A DNA stretch of 64,000 nucleotides from Cedecea neteri (GTDB lineage: Bacteria > Pseudomonadota > Gammaproteobacteria > Enterobacterales > Enterobacteriaceae): the NCBI RefSeq assembly GCF_000758305.1, contig NZ_CP009458.1, positions 434,001 through 498,000 of the forward strand, written 5' to 3'. Made by a program: the position numbers and the translations under genes. The notes under the pieces are model-generated. The model ran no database searches, was not told where the DNA came from, and saw only the letters and a program-made list of their open reading frames with translations. Shown here piece by piece: positions 42,611-52,171 of this stretch. The stretch's first letter is position 1; each line of letters begins with the position of its first letter.

Positions 42611-43965
42611 ACACCCTGACCAAAAGCTTACGCACGCGTCTGACAGTAGGCTTTATCGTACTTACCTTTGCAGCCGCAGCCATTGCCAGTACCACCGCGT
42701 GGTATGAAGCCCGCAAATCGCTCAACAAGCTCTTTGATACGCAGCAACTGCTTTTTGCTAAGCGGCTAAGCGTGTTGGATTTCAACACTGCAAACAATAC
42801 CGATTCACAGCTTCCTCGCAGTAAAAACATACTGAAAAAACATCGAGGTAAACTTGATGATGACACATTAGCCTTCGCCATTTTTACCGTAGACGGCAGG
42901 CTTGTGCTCAATGACGGCGACAGCGGTAAAGGGCTGACTTATTCATGGCATAGAGATGGATTTGCTGACGGACGACTCAAAGATGATGACGATCAATGGC
43001 GTCTGGTCTGGCTGACAACGCCTGATGGGCATTATCGCATCGTGGTCGGCCAGGAGTGGGATTACAGGAACGATATGGCCCTGGATGTGGTTTCCGCTCA
43101 GCTCATGCCCTGGCTAATCGTGTTGCCGCTGATGCTGGCCCTGCTGATTTGGTTAGTCAGTTCAGAACTGGCACCGCTGCGTAAGCTAACGCAAAAACTA
43201 CAGCACCGTCCTCCGGCCGACAACAGCAGACTGGCGACGCAGGCGCTTCCGCTGGAAGTCAGGCCACTGGTGGAAGCATTAAATCAGCTTTTTGAGCGTA
43301 CAGAGGCGTTTATGCAGCGTGAAAGGCGCTTCACGTCCGATGCTGCGCACGAACTCCGTACCCCGCTTGCCGCCATGAAGGTACAGGCAGAGGTGGCTCA
43401 ACTAGCTGAGGATGATACTCAGGTCAGAGCTCAAGCACTAAACCAGCTTCACCACGGCATCGATCGCGCTTCTCGTCTTGTTGAACAGCTCCTTACGCTT
43501 TCCCGACTGGACTCCCTGGCTGAACTTAACGATGTGCAAGACGTGTCGCTGCAGACGCTGCTTCAGGAAAACGTGATGGAAGCCTGGCATGGGGCCCAGC
43601 GAGAACACATTGATATTCGCCTGCAGATGTTGGAGCAACCGGTGACTCGCCGTGGCCAGCCACTTTTACTCGGGTTGATGCTACGCAATATCCTCGATAA
43701 CGCCATCCGCTACAGTCCCGCAGGCAGCATTGTGAACGTCGTGCTAAACGAACATAACCTTGAGATTATCGACAATGGACCAGGTGTGAACCCTGAATAT
43801 CTTGCCTCTTTGGGCGAACGCTTCTTCCGCCCGCCTGGGCAGCTAAAAACAGGCAGCGGGCTGGGGTTGTCAATCGTAAGTCGAATTGCGGCGTTGCACG
43901 GTATGCAGGCAACTTTCGGCAATGCAGAAAGCGGCGGCTTTAGGGTTCACATCAGTTGGAACTGA
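42604..43965 (+). CDS. qseC: Sensor histidine kinase QseC
   Basis: A 453-residue inner membrane sensor. TM1 is at about 12-31, a periplasmic sensing region at 32-165, TM2 at about 166-186, followed by a linker. The HisKA domain has the phospho-histidine His249 in SDAAHELRTPLAAMK, and the HATPase has NILDNAIRY and GSGLGLSIV. QseC is described as sensing AI-3 and catecholamines. It is translationally coupled to qseB. Confidence 0.95.
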   Translation: MLNTLTKSLRTRLTVGFIVLTFAAAAIASTTAWYEARKSLNKLFDTQQLLFAKRLSVLDFNTANNTDSQLPRSKNILKKHRGKLDDDTLAFAIFTVDGRLVLNDGDSGKGLTYSWHRDGFADGRLKDDDDQWRLVWLTTPDGHYRIVVGQEWDYRNDMALDVVSAQLMPWLIVLPLMLALLIWLVSSELAPLRKLTQKLQHRPPADNSRLATQALPLEVRPLVEALNQLFERTEAFMQRERRFTSDAAHELRTPLAAMKVQAEVAQLAEDDTQVRAQALNQLHHGIDRASRLVEQLLTLSRLDSLAELNDVQDVSLQTLLQENVMEAWHGAQREHIDIRLQMLEQPVTRRGQPLLLGLMLRNILDNAIRYSPAGSIVNVVLNEHNLEIIDNGPGVNPEYLASLGERFFRPPGQLKTGSGLGLSIVSRIAALHGMQATFGNAESGGFRVHISWN

Positions 43966-44081
43966 GAGGTTTCAGTCTGATTATTGCTTGTACAGCAAAA
44001 GTCTTTGCACATTTTGGTCATTTTTAGACAGCAAGGCGCTCATTATAATGATTGGCAAACGTAATTATTTAAGGGCTAACG

Positions 44082-44663
44082 ATGAGCAACATCCTGATTA
44101 TTAACGGCGGTAAAAAATTCGGTCATTCTAACGGCCAGCTTAATGACACCATGACTGAAGTCGCGGAAAGCTATTTGCGCGACCTCGGGCATGATGTTCA
44201 GGTCACTCGCGCAGACAGCGAATATGACGTTAAAGCGGAAGTCGAGAAATTCCTTTGGGCAGACAGCATCATCTGGCAGATGCCGGGCTGGTGGATGGGC
44301 GCCCCGTGGACGGTCAAAAAGTACATTGACGATGTGTTCACCGAAGGTCACGGTTCGCTGTATGCCAGCGACGGTCGTACTCGTTCAGACGCTTCTAAAA
44401 AATATGGCTCTGGTGGCCTGATTCAGGGCAAAACCTACATGATATCCCTGACGTGGAACGCACCTTTAGAAGCTTTCACCGAAAAAGATCAGTTTTTCCA
44501 TGGCGTTGGCGTGGATGGCGTTTATCTTCCGTTCCACAAAGCGAACCAATTCCTGGGTATGGAAGGACTGCCAACCTTTATCGCTAATGACGTCATCAAA
44601 GCACCTGACGTGCCACATTATGTAGCAGAATATCGCAAGCATCTGGCTGGTATTTTTGCTTAA
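44082..44663 (+). CDS. mdaB: NADPH quinone reductase MdaB
   Basis: A 193-residue flavodoxin-fold FAD enzyme, identical in length to E. coli MdaB. INGGKKFGHSNGQLN (about 6-20) is the flavin phosphate loop, and QMPGWWMGAPWTVKKYIDD is the quinone/FAD site. It makes two-electron reductions of quinones, protecting against oxidative stress. A TATAAT-like -10 lies about 35 bp upstream (44044). It forms a unit with ygiN, 30 bp downstream. Confidence 0.95.
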   Translation: MSNILIINGGKKFGHSNGQLNDTMTEVAESYLRDLGHDVQVTRADSEYDVKAEVEKFLWADSIIWQMPGWWMGAPWTVKKYIDDVFTEGHGSLYASDGRTRSDASKKYGSGGLIQGKTYMISLTWNAPLEAFTEKDQFFHGVGVDGVYLPFHKANQFLGMEGLPTFIANDVIKAPDVPHYVAEYRKHLAGIFA

Positions 44664-44693
44664 CTGTTGGCCGGATAACATAAGGAGTTAGTC

Positions 44694-45011
44694 ATGCTGA
44701 CAGTGATTGCAGAAATTCGCACGCGTCCTGGTTCACACCACCGCCAGGCGGTAATTGCAGCGTTTGAGAAAATTATTCCAACCGTGCTGAAGGAAGATGG
44801 CTGCCACGGCTACGCGCCGCTGGTCGATCATAACGCCCAGGTAGCGTTCCAGACTACCGCCCCGGATTCCATCTTCATGCTGGAAAAATGGGAAAGCGTC
44901 GCGCACCTGGAAGCGCATCTTCAGACCACACACATGAAAGAGCATAGCGCCCGCGTGAAAGACGACGTGCTGGAAGTGCATATCCGCATTCTCGAAGAAG
45001 CCGTGAAGTAA
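44694..45011 (+). CDS. ygiN: Quinol monooxygenase YgiN
   Basis: A 105-residue ABM-domain (dimeric alpha/beta barrel) protein. It has the N-terminal LTVIAEIRTRPG and the VFMLEKWES-like core (SIFMLEKWESVAHLEAH). E. coli YgiN oxidises quinols such as menadiol and is proposed to cycle with MdaB. AAGGAG precedes the ATG. It is followed by a terminator shared with parE. Confidence 0.94.
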   Translation: MLTVIAEIRTRPGSHHRQAVIAAFEKIIPTVLKEDGCHGYAPLVDHNAQVAFQTTAPDSIFMLEKWESVAHLEAHLQTTHMKEHSARVKDDVLEVHIRILEEAVK

Positions 45012-45028
45012 CTGGGCATTAGAATGCA

Positions 45029-45056
45029 AAAAGGGATGGCCTGAGCCATCCCTTTT
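45029..45056. terminator. Bidirectional terminator between ygiN and parE
   Basis: An 11-bp stem (AAAGGGATGGC 45030-45040, GCCATCCCTTT 45045-45055) with a CTGA loop, flanked by A-rich and T-rich tracts, lies between convergent genes. Confidence 0.88.
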
Positions 45057-45075
45057 ACGTTTTGGAGAAAAACGA

Positions 45076-46968
45076 TTAGCCCTCAATATCGGCCATATCA
45101 CCTTTCTCTTGCAGCCAGTTGCGGCGATCTTCCGAACGTTTCTTGGCTAACAGCATATCCATCGTCGCCAGCGTGCGCTGGTCATCTTCATCGCTGATGG
45201 TCAGTTGAACTAAACGGCGCGTATTCGGATCAAGCGTGGTCTCACGCAGCTGAAGCGGGTTCATCTCGCCCAACCCTTTAAACCGCTGCACGTTTGGCTT
45301 GCCTTTTTTGCGCTTAAGCTGTTCCAGTACGCCGGCTTTTTCTTCTTCATCCAACGCGTAATAAACCTCTTTACCCAGATCGATGCGGTAGAGCGGCGGC
45401 ATCGCCACGTAAACGTGACCACCTTTTACCAGTGCCCGGAAGTGGCGCACAAAGAGCGCACACAGCAGCGTGGCAATGTGCAGGCCATCGGAGTCCGCAT
45501 CCGCAAGGATACAGACCTTGCCATAGCGCAACTGGCTCAGATCTTCACTGTCCGGATCAATACCGATCGCCACAGAAATATCATGCACTTCCTGCGAGGC
45601 CAGCACTTCGTCAGAAGAAACTTCCCATGTATTCAGGATTTTCCCTTTCAACGGCATGATCGCCTGATATTCGCGATCGCGAGCCTGCTTCGCGGAGCCG
45701 CCCGCCGAGTCCCCTTCCACCAGGAAAAGTTCGGTCCGGCTTAAATCCTGCGCGGTACAGTCCGCCAGCTTACCCGGCAGCGCCGGCCCGCTGGTCAGCT
45801 TTTTACGCACAACCTTCTTCGCGGCGCGCATACGGCGCTGGGCGCTGGAAATGGCCAGCTCGGCCAGCTGTTCTGCCGCCTGCACGTTCTGGTTCAGCCA
45901 CAGGCTGAAAGCATCCTTCACTACACCTGAAACAAAGGCAGCACACTGGCGCGAAGAGAGACGCTCTTTCGTCTGGCCAGCAAACTGAGGATCCTGCATT
46001 TTGACCGACAGCACATAGGCACACCGCTCCCAAATATCTTCCGCAGAGAGCTTCACGCCACGCGGCAGAATATTGCGGTATTCGCAGAACTCACGCATTG
46101 CGTCGAGCAGCCCCTGACGAAGGCCGTTTACATGAGTACCGCCCTGCATGGTTGGGATCAGGTTGACGTAGCTTTCCGTCAGCAGCTCGCCACCTTCCGG
46201 CAGCCAGAGCAGCGCCCAGTCAACGGCTTCGGTATCACCCGAAAAATTGCCGATAAACGGCGCTTCCGGCAGAGTAATCAGGCCATTAACGGCTTCGCAC
46301 AGATAGTCGTTCAGGCCGTCCTGGTAGCACCAGCGCTGCTCGGTATTATTCACCTTATCGGTAAAGGTAATCTCTACCCCTGGGCATAATACAGCTTTTG
46401 CTTTCAGCAGATGGCTGAGCCGCGAAACCGAAAAACGAGGGCTGTCGAAGAAGCTTTCATCCGGCCAAAAATGCACGCTGGTCCCGGTATTACGCTTCCC
46501 GCAGGTGCCAATCACCTCCAGATCCTGCACCTTCTCGCCGTTTTCAAAAGCGATGCTGTATACCTGAGCGTCGCGGCGGACGGTCACTTCAACGCGTTTG
46601 GAAAGGGCGTTAACCACAGAGATCCCTACGCCGTGGAGGCCGCCGGAGAATTGGTAGTTTTTATTCGAGAACTTACCGCCCGCATGCAGACGGCAAAGGA
46701 TCAGCTCAATGGCCGGGACCTTCTCTTCGGAATGGATATCAACAGGCATCCCGCGACCGTCATCAATGACTTCCAGCGACTGGTCGGCGTGCAGGATGAC
46801 ATCCACGCGCTTGGCGTGACCTGCCAGCGCCTCATCCACGCTGTTATCAATGACCTCCTGCCCTAAATGATTAGGACGAGTGGTGTCTGTGTACATCCCC
46901 GGGCGGCGGCGAACAGGCTCAAGCCCGGTGAGTACCTCTATATCATCGGCATTATAGGATTGCGTCAT
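45076..46968 (-). CDS. parE: DNA topoisomerase IV subunit B
   Basis: A 630-residue GHKL ATPase/TOPRIM protein, the E. coli length. ATP-site motifs are EVIDNSVDEALAG (about 38), DDGRGMPVDIH and GGLHGVGISVVNAL. The TOPRIM acidic residues lie in FLVEGDSAGGSA (about 411) and ILADADSDGLHIATL. It supplies ATP-driven strand passage to ParC. yqiA ends 45 bp upstream on the same strand, so co-transcription from the nudF direction is likely. Confidence 0.97.
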   Translation of the reverse strand: MTQSYNADDIEVLTGLEPVRRRPGMYTDTTRPNHLGQEVIDNSVDEALAGHAKRVDVILHADQSLEVIDDGRGMPVDIHSEEKVPAIELILCRLHAGGKFSNKNYQFSGGLHGVGISVVNALSKRVEVTVRRDAQVYSIAFENGEKVQDLEVIGTCGKRNTGTSVHFWPDESFFDSPRFSVSRLSHLLKAKAVLCPGVEITFTDKVNNTEQRWCYQDGLNDYLCEAVNGLITLPEAPFIGNFSGDTEAVDWALLWLPEGGELLTESYVNLIPTMQGGTHVNGLRQGLLDAMREFCEYRNILPRGVKLSAEDIWERCAYVLSVKMQDPQFAGQTKERLSSRQCAAFVSGVVKDAFSLWLNQNVQAAEQLAELAISSAQRRMRAAKKVVRKKLTSGPALPGKLADCTAQDLSRTELFLVEGDSAGGSAKQARDREYQAIMPLKGKILNTWEVSSDEVLASQEVHDISVAIGIDPDSEDLSQLRYGKVCILADADSDGLHIATLLCALFVRHFRALVKGGHVYVAMPPLYRIDLGKEVYYALDEEEKAGVLEQLKRKKGKPNVQRFKGLGEMNPLQLRETTLDPNTRRLVQLTISDEDDQRTLATMDMLLAKKRSEDRRNWLQEKGDMADIEG

Positions 46969-47013
46969 GGTTTATTCATTCAGATAGCGAAACAGGAAAT
47001 CGGCCGTCAGGCC

Positions 47014-47592
47014 TCAGCGCAAGCCGAGGAAGTCGACAATCTGTGTGAAATAATCTTCGAAGCCCGTGAAGGCATGATTGCCACCGGGTTTCACCGTCTG
47101 GCGGCAGAGCGCGTAGTAGGCTACGGCCTGGCGGTAATCAAGCACCTCATCGCCCGTTTGTTGCAGCAGCCAAATCAAGTCTGGCGCGTCCAACGGGTCA
47201 ATCTGCATGACTTTCAGATCGTAAATATGGCGTGACTCTAGCACATATTGCTGCCCGGTGTAGGGGTTCTCGTTTTTACCAAGATAGCCCACCAGCAGCT
47301 CAAAAGGACGAACAGCCGGGTTAACCACCACCGCAGGCAGAGTAAAGCATTGCGAAAGCCAGGTCGCGTAATAGCCGCCGAGGGAAGATCCCACGATACC
47401 AAGAGGCTCTCCTCCGCGCTCAAGCACAAGCGATTCCAGCAGTTCGGAGGCCTCTGCCGGGTACGGCGGTAACTGAGGCACAATCATCTCAATTTCAGGA
47501 TGATGCTGAGCCAGCCATGCCTTAAAACGGGTCGCTTTTGCGGAGGCCGGAGAGCTATTAAACCCGTGCAGATACAGTAACGCAGGCATCAA
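47014..47592 (-). CDS. yqiA: Esterase YqiA
   Basis: A 192-residue alpha/beta-hydrolase of the UPF0227/YqiA family. The nucleophile elbow is GIVGSSLGGYYA (about 66-77), with a C-terminal GGNHAFTGFEDY histidine. It has short-chain acyl esterase activity in E. coli. The start overlaps the end of cpdA by 4 bp, so the two are translationally coupled. The order nudF-yqiB-cpdA-yqiA-parE is conserved. Confidence 0.94.
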   Translation of the reverse strand: MMPALLYLHGFNSSPASAKATRFKAWLAQHHPEIEMIVPQLPPYPAEASELLESLVLERGGEPLGIVGSSLGGYYATWLSQCFTLPAVVVNPAVRPFELLVGYLGKNENPYTGQQYVLESRHIYDLKVMQIDPLDAPDLIWLLQQTGDEVLDYRQAVAYYALCRQTVKPGGNHAFTGFEDYFTQIVDFLGLR

Positions 47593-48416
47593 TAACCCTC
47601 AGAAGCCGTGTCAGGACTGAATTTACCGCTTTGCAAACGGCAAACTTCCGTCGTCAGGCTGCCGTCAGGGTAAAGATCGAGCCAGCGCCAACCCGGCTCA
47701 ATGGTGTCGAGCGTGAAATTGGCACAGTGGGGTTTGAACTGGACGCATGTCGAAGGCGTGGCCAGCATTCTGCGGCCGTTCCAGTCGAGATCCAGTTCCT
47801 GATGAATGTGCCCACAAAGCAGCGTTTTCACCTGCGGCCACGGCTTAAGCACGGCATCCAGTGCGGCAGCATTGCGCAGGCTGTGCTGATCCAGCCAGCT
47901 ACAGCCAGCAGGAAGAGGATGGTGATGAAGCAGAAGTAACGTGTGACGCTCTGGAGCCGCAGCTAGCTGACGCTCAAGCCACTCCAGCTGGAAATCGCTC
48001 AGTTCACCGTGAGGAACCCCAAAAACCTGGCTGTCCAGCAGCAAGATTTGCCAGTGGTCACCGATGTAAACGCGCTTGGCCGGGGAAATACCGGCCTCCT
48101 GTAGGGCGTTAAACATCGCAGGCTGAAAATCGTGGTTACCCGGTAGCCAAACGCAAGGCGCAGAAATGCGGGAGATCCCTTCAGCAAAGTGCTGATAAGC
48201 CTCCACGCTGTGATCCTGGGCCAAATCCCCGGTTGCCACCAGTAAGTCGCAGGCACGCTGTTCGGCGAGAATGGCGGTCAGCACCGCCTGATAGCTCTTC
48301 CAGGTATTAATCCCGAGCAGCGTTTCGTTCTTTCCCGCGAACAAGTGGGTATCGGTTATTTGCAATATCCTGATTCGGCCTCCATCGGCCACAGGAAGGG
48401 TTAACAGGCTTTCCAA
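47589..48416 (-). CDS. cpdA: 3',5'-cyclic AMP phosphodiesterase CpdA
   Basis: A 275-residue class III calcineurin-like phosphodiesterase, the E. coli length. Metal-site motifs in order are ITDTHLF (20-26), ATGDLAQDHS (about 60), PGNHDF (about 94), HHHP and CGHIHQE. It hydrolyses cAMP and so tunes CRP-dependent expression. It overlaps yqiA by 4 bp. Confidence 0.95.
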   Translation of the reverse strand: MESLLTLPVADGGRIRILQITDTHLFAGKNETLLGINTWKSYQAVLTAILAEQRACDLLVATGDLAQDHSVEAYQHFAEGISRISAPCVWLPGNHDFQPAMFNALQEAGISPAKRVYIGDHWQILLLDSQVFGVPHGELSDFQLEWLERQLAAAPERHTLLLLHHHPLPAGCSWLDQHSLRNAAALDAVLKPWPQVKTLLCGHIHQELDLDWNGRRMLATPSTCVQFKPHCANFTLDTIEPGWRWLDLYPDGSLTTEVCRLQSGKFSPDTASEGY

Positions 48417-48560
48417 ATGGTGTCCTTAGGTTTCACGCACACTTACTACCCACCACACTTAAGCTGCTGATATCCAGGCGGCAGCTCGATTCATTCAGGG
48501 TATCAATATCATCCATTTATTCAGGGCGTTGTGCCGTTAGCCGTCCTGATCCCTAAAAAA

Positions 48561-48986
48561 CTAGGTATACACGGGCACGACCATTGCTCCATGCGCTAAA
48601 CAGTAGCGCAGCCAGTCAGCAAGAAACTGGTTAATTTGATGCTTTTCGTCGCGTTGATGCAACTTTTTATTCGGATAATCATATCGCGCTTTGAAGCGAA
48701 AGATCTGCTGGCTTGAACACACTTCCGCGACCATCGCATCGTGATACAGCCTGACCGACATTGACGGCAGGCTCCAGTAGCTCACCGCGGGCTGCGTTTG
48801 TTCAATTTCCACCAGCGTTGTATAACGCGTTGATTCTGAGATAGTTAAGCGATATCTGGCGCTATTAACCTGATAGGTTACCGTTTCACCCACTGCATCA
48901 TTTTTTGGCAACAGGCGGCGCAGCTGCGCGAAGTTGGTTTCGCACAAACGCATCATTTCGGGGAAGTCAGGGGTATAGCGCTTCAT
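48561..48986 (-). CDS. yqiB: DUF1249 protein YqiB
   Basis: A 141-residue protein of unknown function, well conserved in gammaproteobacteria next to nudF. I chose the ATG at 48986 (MKRYTPDFPEMMRLCETNF), the E. coli start, rather than the upstream in-frame ATG at 49001 that would run into nudF. It begins 2 bp after the nudF stop. RFKARYDYPNKKLHQRDEK is the most conserved segment. The 144 bp between it and cpdA show nothing recognisable. Confidence 0.92.
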   Translation of the reverse strand: MKRYTPDFPEMMRLCETNFAQLRRLLPKNDAVGETVTYQVNSARYRLTISESTRYTTLVEIEQTQPAVSYWSLPSMSVRLYHDAMVAEVCSSQQIFRFKARYDYPNKKLHQRDEKHQINQFLADWLRYCLAHGAMVVPVYT

Positions 48987-48988
48987 AA

Positions 48989-49621
48989 TCAGTGGTTCCA
49001 CTCTTTTCTTAGTTGCTCATAATGCAGCTGCAGCCATTGCAAAGCGATGACCGATGCCGCGTTGTCGATGCTCCCCTCTTCGACACACTGGTAAGCCTGC
49101 TCCCGGCTGACCACATGAACACGAATATCTTCGTTTTCTTCCACCAGGCCATGAATACCTTTGGCCTGAGTGGCATCCACTTCGCCGACTAAAATAGACA
49201 GCCGTTCGCTGGTACCGCCAGGACTGGCTAAATAACTTAGAACCGGTTTGGTCCGGCCCACAGCAAGGCCTGCTTCTTCTACGGCTTCACGGCGCGCAAC
49301 ATCTTCTACGCTTTCACCTTCTTCAATCATGCCGGCGATCATTTCCAACAGCCATGGGGTTTCACTGGTGTCCCAGGCGGCAATACGAATCTGCTCTATT
49401 AGCACGACTTCATCGCGCACAGGGTCATAGGGTAGCAGCACCGCAGCGTGACCGCGCTCAAAAATTTCGCGCTTCACTTCGCCACTCATTTCGCCGTTGA
49501 ATAAACGATGGCGAAAACGATAAAGATCGAGTGAAAAAAAGCCACGATAAAGCGTTTCCCGTGCAATAATTTCTACATCCTTTTTGGCGAAAGTAGCCGC
49601 AAGCTTTTCTGACTTATTCAT
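48989..49621 (-). CDS. nudF: ADP-ribose pyrophosphatase NudF
   Basis: A 210-residue Nudix hydrolase. The Nudix box is GMIEEGESVEDVARREAVEE, continuing AGL (about residues 97-119). It cleaves ADP-ribose to AMP and ribose 5-phosphate. The frame is open to 49666, but I chose the ATG at 49621: AGGA stands eight bases upstream and the family homology begins just after it. It is divergent from tolC. Confidence 0.94.
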   Translation of the reverse strand: MNKSEKLAATFAKKDVEIIARETLYRGFFSLDLYRFRHRLFNGEMSGEVKREIFERGHAAVLLPYDPVRDEVVLIEQIRIAAWDTSETPWLLEMIAGMIEEGESVEDVARREAVEEAGLAVGRTKPVLSYLASPGGTSERLSILVGEVDATQAKGIHGLVEENEDIRVHVVSREQAYQCVEEGSIDNAASVIALQWLQLHYEQLRKEWNH

Positions 49622-49833
49622 AAATGATGTCCTGATGGCAAATGGGCGCTGGCCGGGCGATTTCAACCCTGCTTAACTGCCCTTTCAATTTTGATGTGGT
49701 AGATTGGTGAAAATTAAGGTAGATGGCACTTTACGCCAACCTGCCCGGCTGACGGAATCTGTAGAATCGGCGATCATCTTTGACTCCTGTCGGCGTTAAA
49801 CAAAATAATTCTGCTTCACAACAAGGAATGCAA

Positions 49834-51318
49834 ATGAAGAAACTGCTCCCCATTCTTATCGGTCTGAGCCTAACGGGTTTCAGCGCCATGAGCCAGGCAG
49901 AAAACCTGCTGCAGGTTTATCAACAGGCCCGCACCAGCAACCCGGACCTGCGTAAATCCGCTGCTGACCGTGACGCCGCATTCGAAAAAATTAATGAAGC
50001 TCGCAGCCCGTTATTGCCACAGCTGGGTCTGGGTGCAGATTACACCTACGGCAACGGTTTTCGCGACTCTAATGGCATTAACTCCAACACGACCAGTGCA
50101 ACATTACAACTGACGCAAACCATTTTTGATATGTCGAAATGGCGCGCACTGAGCCTGCAGGAAAAAACCGCAGGGATTCAGGACGTCAGCTTCCAGACCG
50201 ATCAACAGTCTCTGATTCTGAACACGGCCACAGCCTATTTTAACGTGCTGAGCGCCATTGACGCGCTTTCTTATACTGAAGCGCAGAAACAGGCCATCTA
50301 CCGTCAGTTGGATCAAACCACTCAGCGCTTTAACGTAGGCCTGGTTGCTATCACTGACGTGCAGAACGCCCGCGCGCAGTACGACACCGTACTGGCGAAC
50401 GAAGTTACCGCCCGTAATAATCTGGACAACGCGGTGGAATCACTGCGTCAGGTCACCGGGAACGACTACCTGAGCCTGGCGTCCCTGAATGTGGACGGTT
50501 TCAAAACCACCAAGCCAGATGCAGTCAACAACCTGCTCAAAGACGCTGAGAAACGCAACCTTAGCCTGCTTCAGGCTCGCCTGAGCCAGGATCTTGCACG
50601 CGAACAAATTCGTCTGGCTGAAGACGGCCACCTGCCGACCCTGAGCCTGAACGCGTCCAGCGGCGTCACTAACAGCAGCTACAATGGTTCTAAAACCGGG
50701 AGTAACTCGGCGTATGACAACAGCTACAAAGGGCAGAACCAGGTTGGCCTGAGCTTCTCCCTGCCGCTGTACCAGGGTGGCCAGGTTAACTCTCAGGTTA
50801 AACAGGCTCAGTACAACTTTGTGGGTGCCAGCGAGCAGTTGGAAAGCGCGCACCGCAGCGTCGTCCAGACCGTGCGTTCTTCCTTTAATAACGTGAACGC
50901 CTCTATCAGCACCATCAACGCTTACAAACAGGCCGTTGTGTCTGCGCAAAGCTCCCTGGATGCGATGGAAGCCGGTTACTCGGTCGGTACCCGTACTATC
51001 GTTGACGTGCTGGATGCGACCACTACGCTGTATAACGCCAAGCAGCAACTCTCCAGCGCGCGTTATAACTACCTGATTAACCAGCTGAATATCAAATCAG
51101 CGCTGGGTACGTTGAACGAGCAGGATCTGATTGCGCTGAACAACACGCTGGGCAAACCGGTTTCAACCTCTGCGGACAGCGTTGCGCCGGAAACCCCAGA
51201 GCAGGATGCCCGTGCAGATGGCTACAACACTACGCCAGCAGCCACATCCACTAAAGCGGCCCATGCCACTCCGGCAGCGGCCACCAGCGGGAAAAAAGCG
51301 AACCCATTCGCTAATTAA
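49834..51318 (+). CDS. tolC: Outer membrane efflux channel TolC
   Basis: A 494-residue outer membrane protein (E. coli 493). The signal peptide ends near residue 22 (SQA-ENLL). Two internally repeated OEP halves follow (about 24-225 and 235-440), with GLVAITDVQNARAQYD and the matching VGTRTIVDVLDATTTLYNA. The C-terminal tail is alanine/threonine-rich and variable. It is the exit duct for AcrAB and other pumps and for type I secretion. The ATG at 49834 follows AAGGAATGCAA; upstream in-frame codons are not part of the protein. Confidence 0.97.
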   Translation: MKKLLPILIGLSLTGFSAMSQAENLLQVYQQARTSNPDLRKSAADRDAAFEKINEARSPLLPQLGLGADYTYGNGFRDSNGINSNTTSATLQLTQTIFDMSKWRALSLQEKTAGIQDVSFQTDQQSLILNTATAYFNVLSAIDALSYTEAQKQAIYRQLDQTTQRFNVGLVAITDVQNARAQYDTVLANEVTARNNLDNAVESLRQVTGNDYLSLASLNVDGFKTTKPDAVNNLLKDAEKRNLSLLQARLSQDLAREQIRLAEDGHLPTLSLNASSGVTNSSYNGSKTGSNSAYDNSYKGQNQVGLSFSLPLYQGGQVNSQVKQAQYNFVGASEQLESAHRSVVQTVRSSFNNVNASISTINAYKQAVVSAQSSLDAMEAGYSVGTRTIVDVLDATTTLYNAKQQLSSARYNYLINQLNIKSALGTLNEQDLIALNNTLGKPVSTSADSVAPETPEQDARADGYNTTPAATSTKAAHATPAAATSGKKANPFAN

Positions 51319-51335
51319 TCGCCGGAATGCCAACG

Positions 51336-51365
51336 AAAGGGGCGTATTTTTACGCCCCTTTTTTT
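51336..51365 (+). terminator. Intrinsic terminator of tolC
   Basis: A 10-bp stem (AAGGGGCGTA / TACGCCCCTT) with a TTTT loop is followed by a run of T, 18 bp after the tolC stop. Confidence 0.9.
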
Positions 51366-51487
51366 CTGCCTCGCGTTTGAACGTAAGGCAACGTAAAGAT
51401 CTCCTGCCAACAGGCCTACATCGCTTCATTTTCAACCGCTCATCCCCTATCCTTAGCACCAAACCTACTGGGCTCAGGACTGATTAA

Positions 51488-52165
51488 ATGAAACGGACAA
51501 AAAATATAAATCATTCATCGTTCCGCAAAAGCTGGAACGCACGCCATTTAACGCCGGTGGCGTTGGCTGTCACCGCCGTCTTTATGCTGGCCGGCTGTGA
51601 ACAAAGCGACGAAACCGTCTCTATGTACCAAAACGCGGACGACTGCTCGCAGGCAAACCCGAGCAAAAGCGCGGAATGTACCACCGCCTATAATAACGCT
51701 CTGAAAGAAGCCGAGCGCACTGCACCGAAGTACGCTTCCCGTGAAGCCTGCGTTGCCGAGTTTGGCGAAGGCCAGTGCCAGCCAGCGCCTGCTCAGGCAA
51801 GCCTTGCCGGTGAAAGCCAGGCTCAGGCTCAACCGCAGCAAAGCGGCAGCTTCTGGATGCCGCTGATGGCGGGCTACATGATGGGCCGTCTGATGGGCGG
51901 CGGCGCGGGCTTTGCTCAGCAGCCGCTGTTTACCTCAAAAAACCCGGCCAGCCCGGCTTACGGCAAGTACGCCGATGCCAGCGGTAAAAGCTACGGCGCG
52001 GCCACCCCTGGCCGGACGACAACCGTCCCGAAAAGCGCGATGGCACCAAAACCTGCTACAACCTCAACGGTGACTCGCGGCGGTTTTGGTGAGTCAGTGG
52101 CCAAGCAATCCACCATGCAGCGCAGCAGCGCCACCTCCGGCAGCAGCCGTTCGATGGGCGGCTGA
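51488..52165 (+). CDS. ygiB: DUF1190 lipoprotein-like protein YgiB
   Basis: A 225-residue protein matching E. coli YgiB. It has a basic N-terminus, a hydrophobic segment (about 25-36) ending FMLAGCEQ, a possible lipobox Cys, and a DUF1190 domain with NADDCSQANPSKSAEC. A low-complexity glycine/serine C-terminus includes WMPLMAGYMMGRLMGGG. The function is unknown. It pairs with ygiC, which starts 6 bp downstream, so a shared role with a glutathionylspermidine-synthase-like enzyme is likely. Confidence 0.92.
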   Translation: MKRTKNINHSSFRKSWNARHLTPVALAVTAVFMLAGCEQSDETVSMYQNADDCSQANPSKSAECTTAYNNALKEAERTAPKYASREACVAEFGEGQCQPAPAQASLAGESQAQAQPQQSGSFWMPLMAGYMMGRLMGGGAGFAQQPLFTSKNPASPAYGKYADASGKSYGAATPGRTTTVPKSAMAPKPATTSTVTRGGFGESVAKQSTMQRSSATSGSSRSMGG

Positions 52166-52171
52166 TAAATC